Translations under genes and position numbers: made by a program | Notes under the pieces: generated by a model | Told to the model about the DNA's origin: nothing | The model's database searches: none | What the model saw: the letters and a program-made list of their open reading frames with translations, nothing else | Assembly (NCBI GenBank): GCA_002722525.1 | Contig: PBMJ01000004.1 | Span: 1 to 18,231, forward strand | DNA length: 18,231 bases | Origin: Acidimicrobiaceae bacterium | GTDB lineage: Bacteria; Actinomycetota; Acidimicrobiia; Acidimicrobiales; UBA8592 | Direction of reading: 5' to 3' | Part shown: in pieces, positions 6,129 to 14,429 of the stretch | Position numbering within the stretch: the first letter of the stretch is position 1 | Layout of the letters: each line of letters starts with the position of its first letter

Positions 6129-6932
6129 ATGAGCGATGATGTCTACGTTCATGGCCACCATGAGTCAGTCCTTAGATCACATGCATGGCGGACTATTGAA
6201 AATTCCGCAAAGTATCTGGAGCAATACCTTGAAGATCGGTCCAACCTTCTAGATGTGGGGTGTGGGCCAGGAACAATAACTATTGATTTCGCCAAAAGAC
6301 TTAAGAAAGGGACTGTTCTAGGTATTGATATCTCTGATGAAATCATCAAAAAAGCTCGAATCGCTTCTCACGGATTCGGTTTTGACAACTGTTCATTTGA
6401 TACAGGAGATACGTACCATTTGGACTTTGAAGATAACACTTTTGATATTGTCCATGCCCATCAACTTCTTCAGCATCTGACTGACCCTGTTGCCGCTATT
6501 AAAGAGATGAGAAGAGTGGTTCGTTCCGGAGGGGTCGTAGCTCTCCGTGACGCAGATTATGGGGGGATGATTTGGGCTCCGACAGATCCCAAACTCGACG
6601 AATGGATGGACCTATATCAACAAGTGACCAAGAAGAATAAAGTGACTGCAAATGCTGGGCGCCACCTTTTCTCCTGGGTTACTCAAGCTTCTTTTTCTTC
6701 TGTCGAAGTAACTAGTTCGACCTGGACGTTTTCCACCACGGATACCAGACAATGGTGGGGTGGATTGTGGGCGGAACGAATACAGAAATCAACTTTTTCT
6801 GAGCAGGTTTTAGAACATGAACTCGGCACTCAGGATCTTCTTGACGGCCTATCTGAAGCTTTTAGAAGATGGGCGGAGCAGTCAGATGGTTTCTTTCTTG
6901 TACCTCATGGCGAGATAATTGCAATCAAGTAG
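6129..6932 (+). CDS. Class I SAM-dependent methyltransferase (UbiE-like)
   Basis: A 267-aa cytosolic methyltransferase. Motif I is LLDVGCGPGT at 40-49, the adenosine-ribose acidic residue is D67 (VLGIDIS), and later strands appear as FDIVHAHQLLQHL (105-117) and VVRSGGVVALRD (130-141). The C-terminal 120 residues, Trp-rich with WTFSTTDTRQWWGGLWAER, would form the substrate cap and are not diagnostic. It follows the SDR by 25 bases and precedes the PEP-utilising protein by 89. Substrates in this family range from quinones to small aromatic acids, and nothing here distinguishes them. Confidence 0.9.
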   Translation: MSDDVYVHGHHESVLRSHAWRTIENSAKYLEQYLEDRSNLLDVGCGPGTITIDFAKRLKKGTVLGIDISDEIIKKARIASHGFGFDNCSFDTGDTYHLDFEDNTFDIVHAHQLLQHLTDPVAAIKEMRRVVRSGGVVALRDADYGGMIWAPTDPKLDEWMDLYQQVTKKNKVTANAGRHLFSWVTQASFSSVEVTSSTWTFSTTDTRQWWGGLWAERIQKSTFSEQVLEHELGTQDLLDGLSEAFRRWAEQSDGFFLVPHGEIIAIK

Positions 6933-6973
6933 ATCAGAGAAGAGCCAATTGTGAATTTTTGTCTTTCTGTATC

Positions 6974-6982
6974 TGACATAAT
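6974..6982 (+). promoter_or_regulatory. Candidate extended -10 promoter for the phosphohistidine-domain gene
   Basis: TGACATAAT reads as an extended -10 element (TG, one base, then CATAAT, five of six consensus). It would start transcription about 30 bases before the ribosome site AAGGGGGT (7011-7018). No matching -35 is evident, which is acceptable for extended -10 promoters. Confidence 0.35.
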
Positions 6983-7021
6983 CTAGTTGGTGCCCTACAT
7001 TTGTGGGAATAAGGGGGTTAT

Positions 7022-8722
7022 ATGGAGATTGGGTGGTTTATCGACGATTCACCGTCTAAATCCTTTCCTATCTACACAAGAGGAAATGTAGGTGAAGTTT
7101 TCCCTGACCCTGTTTCACCATTAACGGCCGATCACACATGGCACGGTGCTGGAGATACCGGAATAAGAGATTTCATGTACCGCTTCACCATTGATCCAGA
7201 TGAGGTCGACCCAGATAACAAGTTAATGTTTGAGATCTTCGGTGGGTACATGTATCTGAATTTGAGTGTGGCCAGGCTTATGGGGTCTCGGTCCTCTGGG
7301 ATGACACCAGAGATGGTTGATATGGGGTTTTTCGGAAGCTCATCAGCATTGCCTCCTTATCAGCCTCGCCCAAAAGATGAAGATGAGCAGATAACGGCCC
7401 GCGTTGACGCTTTGATGTTTGCATGGATGACCTCCACAGAGTTTCCTAAAGTAGCAACGTTAACTGAAACCGTTGAATCAGTGGTGAAAGACCGTCCAGA
7501 CTTATCATCGGTTGATGATATGACGCTTGTGCAAAGAACGCGAGACATGATGCCACTTTTCGCAGAGATATTCTCGGCTCATAGTGAAGCCAGCGCTGCT
7601 GCGTCAGTAACTATGGGGGCAATTACAGGTCTTGCCTTAGGGTTAGGAAAACCAGGTTTAGATTTGCGAATTGCAGGAGGACTTGGAGGCGTTGCCTCTA
7701 CAGCGCCAAGCTTTGCCATGTGGCAGATTAGCCGAATAGTTCGGAACTCCCCTGTCCTTACTCAAGAATTTAACGCTGGCCTGATTGGACTTGAAGCTCG
7801 GCTACTGGCGGTCAAAGATACCGAATTCGATACTGCTTTCAGTAGACTTTTGGAACTTTATGGGTCGAGGGGCCCCAATGAATGGGAATTGCGTTCTCAA
7901 ACATGGGAAACCCATCCTGAGCTTGCCCTTACTTTAATTGATCGGATGCGATTAGCTGAAGATGACCAAGATCCCCAAATTCGCCATCAAGAAGCGAAAG
8001 AAAGATCTTCCATCGCTCTTTCTGAGCTCCGCACTATGGTTTCTGTCGATGAAACCTCAGCTGGAACACTTGAGATTGCGGCTATATCGAGTTCAGTATT
8101 TATTCCAGCAAGAGAAAATGCAAAAACAGCGATTGTAAAAGTAGTTCATGAAGTCCGTTTGGCTGCTCTTGAGCTTGGTCGACGCCTTGCTGAGGATGGT
8201 CGCCTTGAGCATCAAAAGCATATTTTCATGATTCAGGATAGGGAGCTTGAGGAAGCTATTGCAGGGAATATGGCAAAGGAGGCATCTGATCGAGAGAAGC
8301 AATATTTGCAACTTTTTAATCTGACTCCTCCATTCTGGTTTGACGGGGATTTACCCTCGGTAGAAAAGTGGCAGTCGGTGGACACCAACTACCCTGACCG
8401 GAAAATTGTTCAGGGCATGGGAGGAAGCGCTGGGGTTGCAATTGGTAAAGCTCGTGTTATCACTGACCCTTCTGACCCTAAGGGCCTAGAACCAGGTGAT
8501 ATCCTTGTGGCTCCGATCACGGACCCAGCCTGGACTCCGTTATTTGTGCCTGCGGGTGGAGTTGTCGTTGATGTTGGCGCAACCATGAGCCACGCTGTGA
8601 TTGTGAGCCGAGAATTAGGCATACCATGCGTTGTATCAGCAACCGGAGCTACTAGCCGGATTCCTGATGGGGCTGAAATTAGGGTAAATGGCGATACAGG
8701 TACGGTAACGATTCTGTCTTGA
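7022..8722 (+). CDS. PEP-utilising-enzyme family protein (swivelling phosphohistidine domain) without ATP-grasp half
   Basis: A 566-aa protein resembling the central and C-terminal parts of rifampin phosphotransferase and PEP synthase-like enzymes. The N-terminus contains the family's TRGNVGEVFPDPVSPLT (19-35). A long helical middle follows. Residues about 460-566 form the mobile phosphohistidine domain, with the expected catalytic H524 in MSHAVIVSRELGIPCVVS (522-539) after GGVVVDVGAT. In full-length relatives an N-terminal ATP-grasp domain charges this histidine and phosphate is passed to water, PEP or an acceptor. No ATP-grasp motif is present in this protein or in any gene of the window. 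Two-subunit arrangements are known (phenylphosphate synthase), so a partner may be encoded elsewhere. It has a strong ribosome site, sits downstream of the SDR and methyltransferase genes, and ends six bases from a convergent gene. Confidence 0.85.
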   Translation: MEIGWFIDDSPSKSFPIYTRGNVGEVFPDPVSPLTADHTWHGAGDTGIRDFMYRFTIDPDEVDPDNKLMFEIFGGYMYLNLSVARLMGSRSSGMTPEMVDMGFFGSSSALPPYQPRPKDEDEQITARVDALMFAWMTSTEFPKVATLTETVESVVKDRPDLSSVDDMTLVQRTRDMMPLFAEIFSAHSEASAAASVTMGAITGLALGLGKPGLDLRIAGGLGGVASTAPSFAMWQISRIVRNSPVLTQEFNAGLIGLEARLLAVKDTEFDTAFSRLLELYGSRGPNEWELRSQTWETHPELALTLIDRMRLAEDDQDPQIRHQEAKERSSIALSELRTMVSVDETSAGTLEIAAISSSVFIPARENAKTAIVKVVHEVRLAALELGRRLAEDGRLEHQKHIFMIQDRELEEAIAGNMAKEASDREKQYLQLFNLTPPFWFDGDLPSVEKWQSVDTNYPDRKIVQGMGGSAGVAIGKARVITDPSDPKGLEPGDILVAPITDPAWTPLFVPAGGVVVDVGATMSHAVIVSRELGIPCVVSATGATSRIPDGAEIRVNGDTGTVTILS

Positions 8723-8728
8723 AGAAAC

Positions 8729-9703
8729 CTATGAACAGTTAGGGGCCCATTCAGGTTCAAGGTAACTCTTTTCCACCAACCAAGAAATAGTATCAGTGAG
8801 CGTTTCTTCAATGGGCCTCCATGATTCCAGTCCGCTGTCTTCTAGTATGTGCTTATCGTCGCCTGGGACTATTCCTAGCATTATCTCCACTGCTTCCACA
8901 TCCACCATCTGTTCAAGAGCTTCGCGTGGGGTTGGAAGAAGAGCACGATCACGGCCGGTAACTTCAGAGATCACGGCATGAAATTCATCCCAATCCATGA
9001 AAGTCCCACCTGCAACATAACGCTTTGGTCCGATTCCAGGTGTAAGTATTCCCACTATTGCCTGTGATAGATCTCTGACGTCGACGAGACACCACCCTCC
9101 GCTTGACAGGCTCATCATGATTTCGCTTTTTAAAGTAGGGGTAAGATTAGCAGCCAATACGTTTAAGCCAAGATCGAGAGGTCCAGTGACTCCAGTTGGG
9201 TATACAATTTTGATCGGAGCTCCAGCAGCTTGCATCGATCTAGCATGCTCTTCAGCTATCGCTTTTGAAGCGTTATATGGATTTCCACCTCCATGTACCG
9301 GATCTTCGCCTGATAATAGATCTCCGCTTGGTGGAAAGATTACTGACATTGTTGAAACATGAATTATCGGATCACAACCCTGCTGGTGGGCGGTATCGAG
9401 AATAAGTTGAGCTGCTGGTCCATTTACAGCAAGCGCCTGATCCATCTGGGAGGGATCCAGGCTCGTGAAAGCAGCTGCGTGAATACAAGCGTTACACCCT
9501 TCAAGAGAAGCTTGGACTGTTGCTGGATCTGCCATATCACCAATGACGTAATCAACTTCCGCTTCGATGCTTTGAAGTTCTATCATCCTTTCTAACTTCT
9601 CCGCATCGCGGACAAGTAGACGTACATCATGGCCTTCGGACGTAAGTGCTTTGAGCAGATGTCCACCAATAAAACCTGTCCCGCCAGTAAGCATAACTTT
9701 CAT
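8729..9703 (-). CDS. Extended SDR, NAD(P)-dependent epimerase/dehydratase or reductase
   Basis: A 324-aa Rossmann-fold enzyme. The N-terminal dinucleotide motif is TGGTGFIGG (6-14), followed by R33 near the end of the second strand (LLVRD), which suggests NADPH. The conserved IHAAA is at 74-78, VSTMS at 116-120 and the catalytic Y143-x-x-x-K147 in NPYNASKAIAEEHA. This layout fits dihydroflavonol reductase-like or sugar epimerase-like enzymes that act on hydroxyl/keto groups. The ribosome site AAGGGGGA lies just upstream of ATG 9703. Transcription is convergent with the phosphohistidine-domain gene, with only six bases between the ends. A perfect 12-bp palindrome (9749-9760) in the upstream divergent region is a candidate operator. 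The substrate is unknown. Confidence 0.92.
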   Translation of the reverse strand: MKVMLTGGTGFIGGHLLKALTSEGHDVRLLVRDAEKLERMIELQSIEAEVDYVIGDMADPATVQASLEGCNACIHAAAFTSLDPSQMDQALAVNGPAAQLILDTAHQQGCDPIIHVSTMSVIFPPSGDLLSGEDPVHGGGNPYNASKAIAEEHARSMQAAGAPIKIVYPTGVTGPLDLGLNVLAANLTPTLKSEIMMSLSSGGWCLVDVRDLSQAIVGILTPGIGPKRYVAGGTFMDWDEFHAVISEVTGRDRALLPTPREALEQMVDVEAVEIMLGIVPGDDKHILEDSGLESWRPIEETLTDTISWLVEKSYLEPEWAPNCS

Positions 9704-9748
9704 AAATCCCCCTTATCTAAGCGCAGTATTCTGAGAGTAGCCGCTCTA

Positions 9749-9760
9749 GACAGTACTGTC
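9749..9760. promoter_or_regulatory. 12-bp perfect palindrome in a divergent intergenic region
   Basis: GACAGTACTGTC is exactly self-complementary. It lies in the middle of the 106-base gap between the divergent extended SDR and ART-like genes. Such a dyad placed between two promoters is a reasonable operator candidate for a dimeric repressor. No regulator gene adjoins it. Confidence 0.4.
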
Positions 9761-9809
9761 GCTTTTCCGCATCTAGCAGTGTTACCAAATTACTTCCTAA
9801 GATGATCAG

Positions 9810-10301
9810 GTGGAAGAATTTAGAGACTTCTATAAAGAATTCAAAAACGGGACAATAATTGCAGAGGATTACTGGCCTTTATGGCGAAGGGTTTGGGATA
9901 GCTGCGATTATTTCACTTCCTACTTTGAAGGCGATATTTCTAAGCGTGACAATGCCCTCGGAGCGCTTTTCTCTCAATATGCGCACCTTCGCTCTAACTT
10001 TATGACACCCGAAGAGAACGCAAAACTCCTATCTCTTCCGGATCATGTAACTTTATTTAGAGGAGGCCAACAGGCAAATATATCTGGATGGTCATGGACA
10101 CTTGAGCGTGAGTTCGCTGAAAGGTACGCTAAATCCGGAGCTACTGATAACCGTCCTCTACTTGCAGTAGTATCTTCTCTTCCATCGGCAGCGGTGCTCG
10201 CCTATATCGAGAAGGATGGGACTTCAGAACTAATAGTCGATCCCCTTACTATCACTATCGAAACAGGAGACTATACAAATATTACTTTTGAGCGCCTGTA
10301 A
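9810..10301 (+). CDS. Putative ADP-ribosyltransferase-fold protein (R-S-E type)
   Basis: A 163-aa protein with no signal peptide. Residues about 79-145 carry the ordered signature of the R-S-E branch of ADP-ribosyltransferases: R84 in VTLFRGG, S95 in GWSWTLE followed by the helix EFAERYA (101-107), and E140 in TSELIVDP (138-145). The first 75 residues are helical and acidic/aromatic. Phage and toxin ART-like proteins share this layout, where R and S hold NAD and E is catalytic. Whether this one is active is not known; the motif leaves one glutamate at the usual ExE/QxE site (S139-x... E140 context). It starts at GTG 9810, because the in-frame stop at 9798 leaves no ATG. The LppM-like lipoprotein gene begins 24 bases downstream, so they are probably co-transcribed. 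I see no immunity or antitoxin gene. Confidence 0.6.
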   Translation: MEEFRDFYKEFKNGTIIAEDYWPLWRRVWDSCDYFTSYFEGDISKRDNALGALFSQYAHLRSNFMTPEENAKLLSLPDHVTLFRGGQQANISGWSWTLEREFAERYAKSGATDNRPLLAVVSSLPSAAVLAYIEKDGTSELIVDPLTITIETGDYTNITFERL

Positions 10302-10325
10302 AGATCACTTCAACTATCATTGGGC

Positions 10326-11120
10326 ATGTTTTTCTTTCGATCTCTTAAACCTTTTTTCGCACTCGCAATAATTGCTGCTTTGTGCACTAGCTGCTTTAAA
10401 GCTGATTTCTCTATGGTCGTCAATAGTGACGGGAGTGGTTCAATCGAAGGAAGTATGGCGATTAGCAAGAAACTGGGAGAAGTATTTGGTGAGGAATCAG
10501 GAGACACCGAAGCGTTTGATTGTGAAACTGCCTTTAAAGGGGAAGGGACTGGGATCAATTTATTCGAAGATATCCCTGGAAATGCAACTGCTGAAGAATT
10601 CGAAGATGATGAGTGGTGTGGGTTTAGATTTAGCGCAGATTTTACTGGATTTGGTCAAAGTTTAATTGATGCAGGCGATGATAGTTTCCCGCTGAGCATT
10701 GACGGAGATATTCTCACTTTTAAATGGGAAGAAATGGTAGATGATGGCGATGGACTTGGTGGCGATTCCGCGTTGGGCGATGACGATATGGACCCTCGTT
10801 TATTTCTGACGTTATTGGGTATTCCTGAGCCGGAGTATGTAATCGCATTGAAGCTTCCGGGCGAAATAATGGAACATAACGCCGATGAGCAGAATGGGTC
10901 GCTCTTAACTTGGGAGATAGACCTCTTCGAAACACTGGAAGGCACTGCCGCCATACCTTTTGCAAAAGCAGATATTTCCAAGACCTTGGAAAGTTCTGGC
11001 AGCGGAGGTTTAAGACTCTTATGGATTGTCATAGGAATTGTTCCCATAATCCTTCTCCCAATAAGCCTAAAAGTCGTTCAAACCCTCCGAGATCGTGACG
11101 TGGAGGAAGACATTTTGTAA
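10326..11120 (+). CDS. LppM-like lipoprotein with C-terminal membrane anchor
   Basis: A 264-aa envelope protein. The signal FFALAIIAALCTSC ends at C23, the likely lipidated cysteine, although the lipobox is loose. The mature protein opens with KADFSMVVNSDGSGSIEGSMAIS, which matches the start of LppM-type domains (a beta-rich extracytoplasmic domain first known from mycobacteria). The middle is strongly acidic. A hydrophobic segment at about 231-250 (LLWIVIGIVPIILLPISL) and a short basic/acidic tail would place the C-terminus in the cytosol. ATG 10326 is chosen over a TTG two codons earlier. It lies 24 bases after the ART-like gene and ends nine bases from a convergent gene. The function of the domain outside mycobacteria is unknown to me. 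Confidence 0.75.
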   Translation: MFFFRSLKPFFALAIIAALCTSCFKADFSMVVNSDGSGSIEGSMAISKKLGEVFGEESGDTEAFDCETAFKGEGTGINLFEDIPGNATAEEFEDDEWCGFRFSADFTGFGQSLIDAGDDSFPLSIDGDILTFKWEEMVDDGDGLGGDSALGDDDMDPRLFLTLLGIPEPEYVIALKLPGEIMEHNADEQNGSLLTWEIDLFETLEGTAAIPFAKADISKTLESSGSGGLRLLWIVIGIVPIILLPISLKVVQTLRDRDVEEDIL

Positions 11121-11129
11121 CTTCGCGAT

Positions 11130-12710
11130 TTAAGTTGTTGTATTCTCCCACCTACTATGTGGGTCTAATCCACCGATATGAATTTTTCCTGTCGCCCCCT
11201 TAGAATCATCATAGAAGTACAAGCGGGGGGCCGAGCTACCCCCAAATTTAAGATGGGCTTCCATGAATACCTTTCCACTTGGGTCAAGGTCAGTCGTTAC
11301 TGGAAGAATCCGTTGGCTCCGTAGTCGTTCGTTACTATGAACAGTTTCTGATTCGCGCATTGAGATATTTTGCGCATGCCAAACAAAGGCATCACCACTC
11401 GTCTCACACCACTTTAAGAAATTGCCGTTGAATTGAGATTCTGCAAATACGTTGAAGGCCAATAGCGCATCCCAAATTGATCGCCCCCAAGTCCGTGAGC
11501 GTTGATTCCCCTCGAGATCTTCGAGCATGCTCGAAACATTATGTGGGATTTGAACTTTTCTCAGAACAGTTCTTCCCCTTTCGAGAGCTTCCGTAATTGA
11601 CGAAATTGAATAAACAGACTCTTTACGCATACGCTTGAGATTCTCAGACATAGCAAAATCAATAAAACGTAGTTCCACATCAGTGCGTTCCTCTTCGGCA
11701 GCTACTCGTTTTGCATTTTCTTCATCAAGAAGCCCCCTCCACCAGTCTTCCGATTCTTGCATCATCCTCTTTGTATTTCGCAATTGGTCTTCAAGGTGAT
11801 CAATTGCTTCAAGGTCATGATCCCTATCTGAATGCAAGGAAGCTACAGTTTCTCGGAGTCGTTCATTTTCTTTAAGTAAATTTTCAAAATCAATATTCTG
11901 TCTTTCTTGCATCTTCGCATTATCAGGATTTTGGAAACCTCGGAGGAGACGCGCTCCTTCCTCGCAGACCTGAGGCACTGGGGTAGCGACAAGGCTTGAT
12001 TGAAGCGCTTGAAGTACTCTTGCTGAGATTTTTTCGTGTTTTGTTTTTTGAATATTTAGGGCACTTATTGGGGGGATAGAAATTACGTTGCGTGATTCTT
12101 TCTTAGCAGGTGGATATATCCGAATTTCACCTGGGTACAGAGACAAGTCGCCCCCTACTTCGTTTTGGAACCTCCCGAGATCACCCGGAGGAAGGTACAC
12201 AACTAGCGCTGAGCCAGCGAACTGTCGCGCAAGTAGCTTTGCGAGCTTCTTCTGGTCTTCTTCGCGAAGCGGATCATGGGCGATGCAAATAATTGCTGCT
12301 TTGCGGTTGGATTGAGGTATCAGTTTCACAGCGACTGAGCCGGCAATTTGCACTCGACTCTGGAAGCGTATTTCCCCACGTTTTGGATTTCCATGGTTTT
12401 TTTCAGATTCATCAATGAGGTCTTGAACGAGGCTCTGGATTTTATCCATCGATTCCAATTCAGGGGATGCAGAGAAATTTTCGACATCAACCCAGACGTA
12501 CTGTTTCTCATCACGACGGGTAACTCGTATCGTGACCCGTTTATCCCTTTCGAAGCTTGATCGCATCTCTGTTACTACGAGACCACTATCCCCGTTTGCA
12601 TTCAACACCTCTATTGTGTGTGGGGAGCTCCAGTTGGAAAGAGTTTTTCTAATTGAAGCTTCTGGGTCTGGCCTTGATTCTTGCCAAAGCGCCCGGTACA
12701 CCAATTGCAT
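11130..12710 (-). CDS. Large coiled-coil protein of unknown function, accessory-locus type
   Basis: A 526-aa cytosolic protein with no signal or membrane segment. It has three parts. Residues 1-215 form a mixed alpha/beta region containing ALVVYLPPGDLGRF (168-181) and LYPGEIRIYPP (191-201). I associate a stretch of that kind (vPGavRtYlPg) with actinobacterial accessory proteins. A charged coiled coil spans about 265-365. A C-terminal globular domain ends in APRLYFYDDSKGATGKIHIG (494-513) and DPHSRWENTT, similar in layout to the terminal beta module (apRiyFyDD..gkiyvGyiG.HL.N..T) of large bacterial proteins found near defence genes. These comparisons are from memory and not verified. The ribosome site AAGGTGG precedes ATG 12710. 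Nearby genes are metabolic and no nuclease or helicase partner is visible, so it is an orphan here. Confidence 0.7.
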   Translation of the reverse strand: MQLVYRALWQESRPDPEASIRKTLSNWSSPHTIEVLNANGDSGLVVTEMRSSFERDKRVTIRVTRRDEKQYVWVDVENFSASPELESMDKIQSLVQDLIDESEKNHGNPKRGEIRFQSRVQIAGSVAVKLIPQSNRKAAIICIAHDPLREEDQKKLAKLLARQFAGSALVVYLPPGDLGRFQNEVGGDLSLYPGEIRIYPPAKKESRNVISIPPISALNIQKTKHEKISARVLQALQSSLVATPVPQVCEEGARLLRGFQNPDNAKMQERQNIDFENLLKENERLRETVASLHSDRDHDLEAIDHLEDQLRNTKRMMQESEDWWRGLLDEENAKRVAAEEERTDVELRFIDFAMSENLKRMRKESVYSISSITEALERGRTVLRKVQIPHNVSSMLEDLEGNQRSRTWGRSIWDALLAFNVFAESQFNGNFLKWCETSGDAFVWHAQNISMRESETVHSNERLRSQRILPVTTDLDPSGKVFMEAHLKFGGSSAPRLYFYDDSKGATGKIHIGGLDPHSRWENTTT

Positions 12711-12782
12711 TTACATTTTCCACCTTTATCGAACTATAAGTAAACAATGTTCGCCCTGGAAGAGCCATCTCCTCAGCTAAGA

Positions 12783-13985
12783 TTATTGAGAAATAGAAGA
12801 AGTGAACTCCTGCTGGGCAGTTTCCATACTTCCGTTATTTGCCCATAAATCAACAATAGTCATTGCAAGAATCTTCGCTCCATCAATCACACCGCTATCT
12901 CCTGATTCACTTCGAGCGTGATACGCAAAATCTGGAGTGTGTATCGGTACTCCATAGGGCGCTACTCCAATCATGGGATGTATAGAAGGAACTAGATAAC
13001 TAACGTTCCCCATATCGGTGCTACCTACAACTTTGTTCTCGCTGTCGGGTTCGATGGGATCTCTTCCTACCCTCTGGGCATTTGCAGCATATAACGTACA
13101 AATAGTTTCATTGTCGACCATGTCCGCATAATAGGGATCAACCCAAGAGTGCGACATCGTGCAGGAAGATGCCATAGCCCCAGCTTCTAAACAGCTAAGA
13201 ACCCGTTTCTTTAAAGGTTCCAAAGTTCTCATGTTTTTTGAGCGGACGTACCATTCCATCGAAGAATATTCGGGAACAATGTTTGGCTTCCTGCCGCCGT
13301 CAGTAAAAATACCGTGTATTCGTTCATCTGGTCTGATGTGCTGTCGAAGGGCAGCAACATTTTGATATCCGAGGACTGCCGCATCTAGGGCGTTTTTGCC
13401 TCTATGTGGGGAGGCAGCGGCATGTGCTGCTTGGCCCTCGTACTCAACTTGGAGCCGGTGGATAGCTATAGTATTCATTCTTACAAGGTCACCAGAAGCA
13501 GGATGAACCATTAGTGCGGCATCAACGCTCTCGAACGCTCCCCTATCGCCCATGAAAACTTTTCCTCCCCCTCCTTCTTCTGCAGGTGTCCCGAGGATAC
13601 GTAAACTTCCTCCCATTTTTCTAGCCACAGTTGCGGCAGCTAGGCCAGCTCCAAGGCCAGCGGTCGCGATGATATTATGGCCGCAAGCATGGCCGATATC
13701 TGGTAAAGCGTCATACTCACAAAGCACAGCTACAGTCGGCCCAGCACCCTCAATATTCGCTTCAAATGCCGTATCGAGATCATAGGCTTTTCGAACAGGT
13801 GAGAGACCTTCATCTTCTAGAATCCCTGTCAAGAGTTCATGAGCAAAATGCTCCTCAAAGTTCAGTTCAGGATTCTCGTGTATTGCATGGGATGCTTCTA
13901 GAAGCATTGATGCTCGGGCGTCGACTTCATCACAAACAAGCTCTTTAATATCAGCGAGTTCTTCTTGACTCATTCCATTTTCCAT
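12783..13985 (-). CDS. M20D-family amidohydrolase/aminoacylase (AbgB/PM20D2-like)
   Basis: A 400-aa cytosolic metallo-amidohydrolase. Visible family motifs are IHENPELNFEE (35-45), GHACGHN (98-104, with C101 and H103 as metal ligands), GTPAEEGGGGK (132-142, catalytic and ligand glutamates), H161, the dimerisation-domain GQAAHAAASPHRGKNALDA (184-202), GSTDMGNVSY (321-330) and IHTPDFA (348-354). The cysteine-containing ligand motif places it with p-aminobenzoyl-glutamate hydrolase, aminoacylase and PM20D2 dipeptidase relatives rather than with DapE/ArgE. It should cleave an amide bond in an N-acyl amino acid or dipeptide. Two starts are possible, ATG 13985 and ATG 13973. Neither has a strong ribosome site, and the longer is listed. 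It is divergent from the ABM gene. Confidence 0.92.
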   Translation of the reverse strand: MENGMSQEELADIKELVCDEVDARASMLLEASHAIHENPELNFEEHFAHELLTGILEDEGLSPVRKAYDLDTAFEANIEGAGPTVAVLCEYDALPDIGHACGHNIIATAGLGAGLAAATVARKMGGSLRILGTPAEEGGGGKVFMGDRGAFESVDAALMVHPASGDLVRMNTIAIHRLQVEYEGQAAHAAASPHRGKNALDAAVLGYQNVAALRQHIRPDERIHGIFTDGGRKPNIVPEYSSMEWYVRSKNMRTLEPLKKRVLSCLEAGAMASSCTMSHSWVDPYYADMVDNETICTLYAANAQRVGRDPIEPDSENKVVGSTDMGNVSYLVPSIHPMIGVAPYGVPIHTPDFAYHARSESGDSGVIDGAKILAMTIVDLWANNGSMETAQQEFTSSISQ

Positions 13986-14136
13986 TATTTTGAATCCCTA
14001 ATCGAGCTACATCTTTATCTTAACGCAATGCAAGCATTCTTTCCGCTGTAATTTTCTGCTTTGCTTTTTCTTTAGAAAGTTTTGATTTGTCGAAGCTGTT
14101 TATTCCTCCTACGATTTTTCAAAAAAGGAGATCCAA

Positions 14137-14427
14137 ATGAGTCATACCGTCTATGTAGAATTTAAATGCCTTGAAGGCAAGGGATCAGAGTTTCTCGATG
14201 TCCTGTTACCCGCTCTGTCAGATACAAGAGCATTCGAAGGTTGTGAAAGTGTGGAAACTTTCGTGAATATGGAAGCAACCGATACTGTTATTTTATGGGA
14301 GAAGTGGCGCGATCGTAGCGCCCAAGAAGCTTACCTTCAGTGGCGTGTCGAGACCGGAATGCTAGACCTAATCGGGCCTTTTATGGCTGGAGCTCCAGCT
14401 TTCGTCCATCTTGACCCTAAAGACTAA
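14137..14427 (+). CDS. Antibiotic biosynthesis monooxygenase (ABM/YgiN-like) domain protein
   Basis: A 96-aa single-domain protein of the dimeric alpha/beta-barrel superfamily. The order is beta strand (TVYVEFKCLEGK), helix (FLDVLLPALSDTRAFEGC), strand (SVETFVNME), strand with the common Trp (TVILWEKWRDRSAQEAYLQW) and a final strand (PAFVHLDP). Members include cofactor-free quinol monooxygenases and haem-degrading or unknown enzymes. A strong ribosome site, AAAGGAG, precedes the ATG. The gene stands alone, and its end is two bases from the convergent HTH gene. The substrate is unknown; it might be a small electron-rich aromatic or quinol. Confidence 0.88.
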   Translation: MSHTVYVEFKCLEGKGSEFLDVLLPALSDTRAFEGCESVETFVNMEATDTVILWEKWRDRSAQEAYLQWRVETGMLDLIGPFMAGAPAFVHLDPKD

Positions 14428-14429
14428 CC

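Noticed and set aside
10655..11047. 130-aa minus-strand reading frame inside the LppM-like gene
   Set aside because: Ser/Pro-rich composition mirrors the acidic coding strand, and the plus-strand gene has a signal peptide and a recognisable domain.
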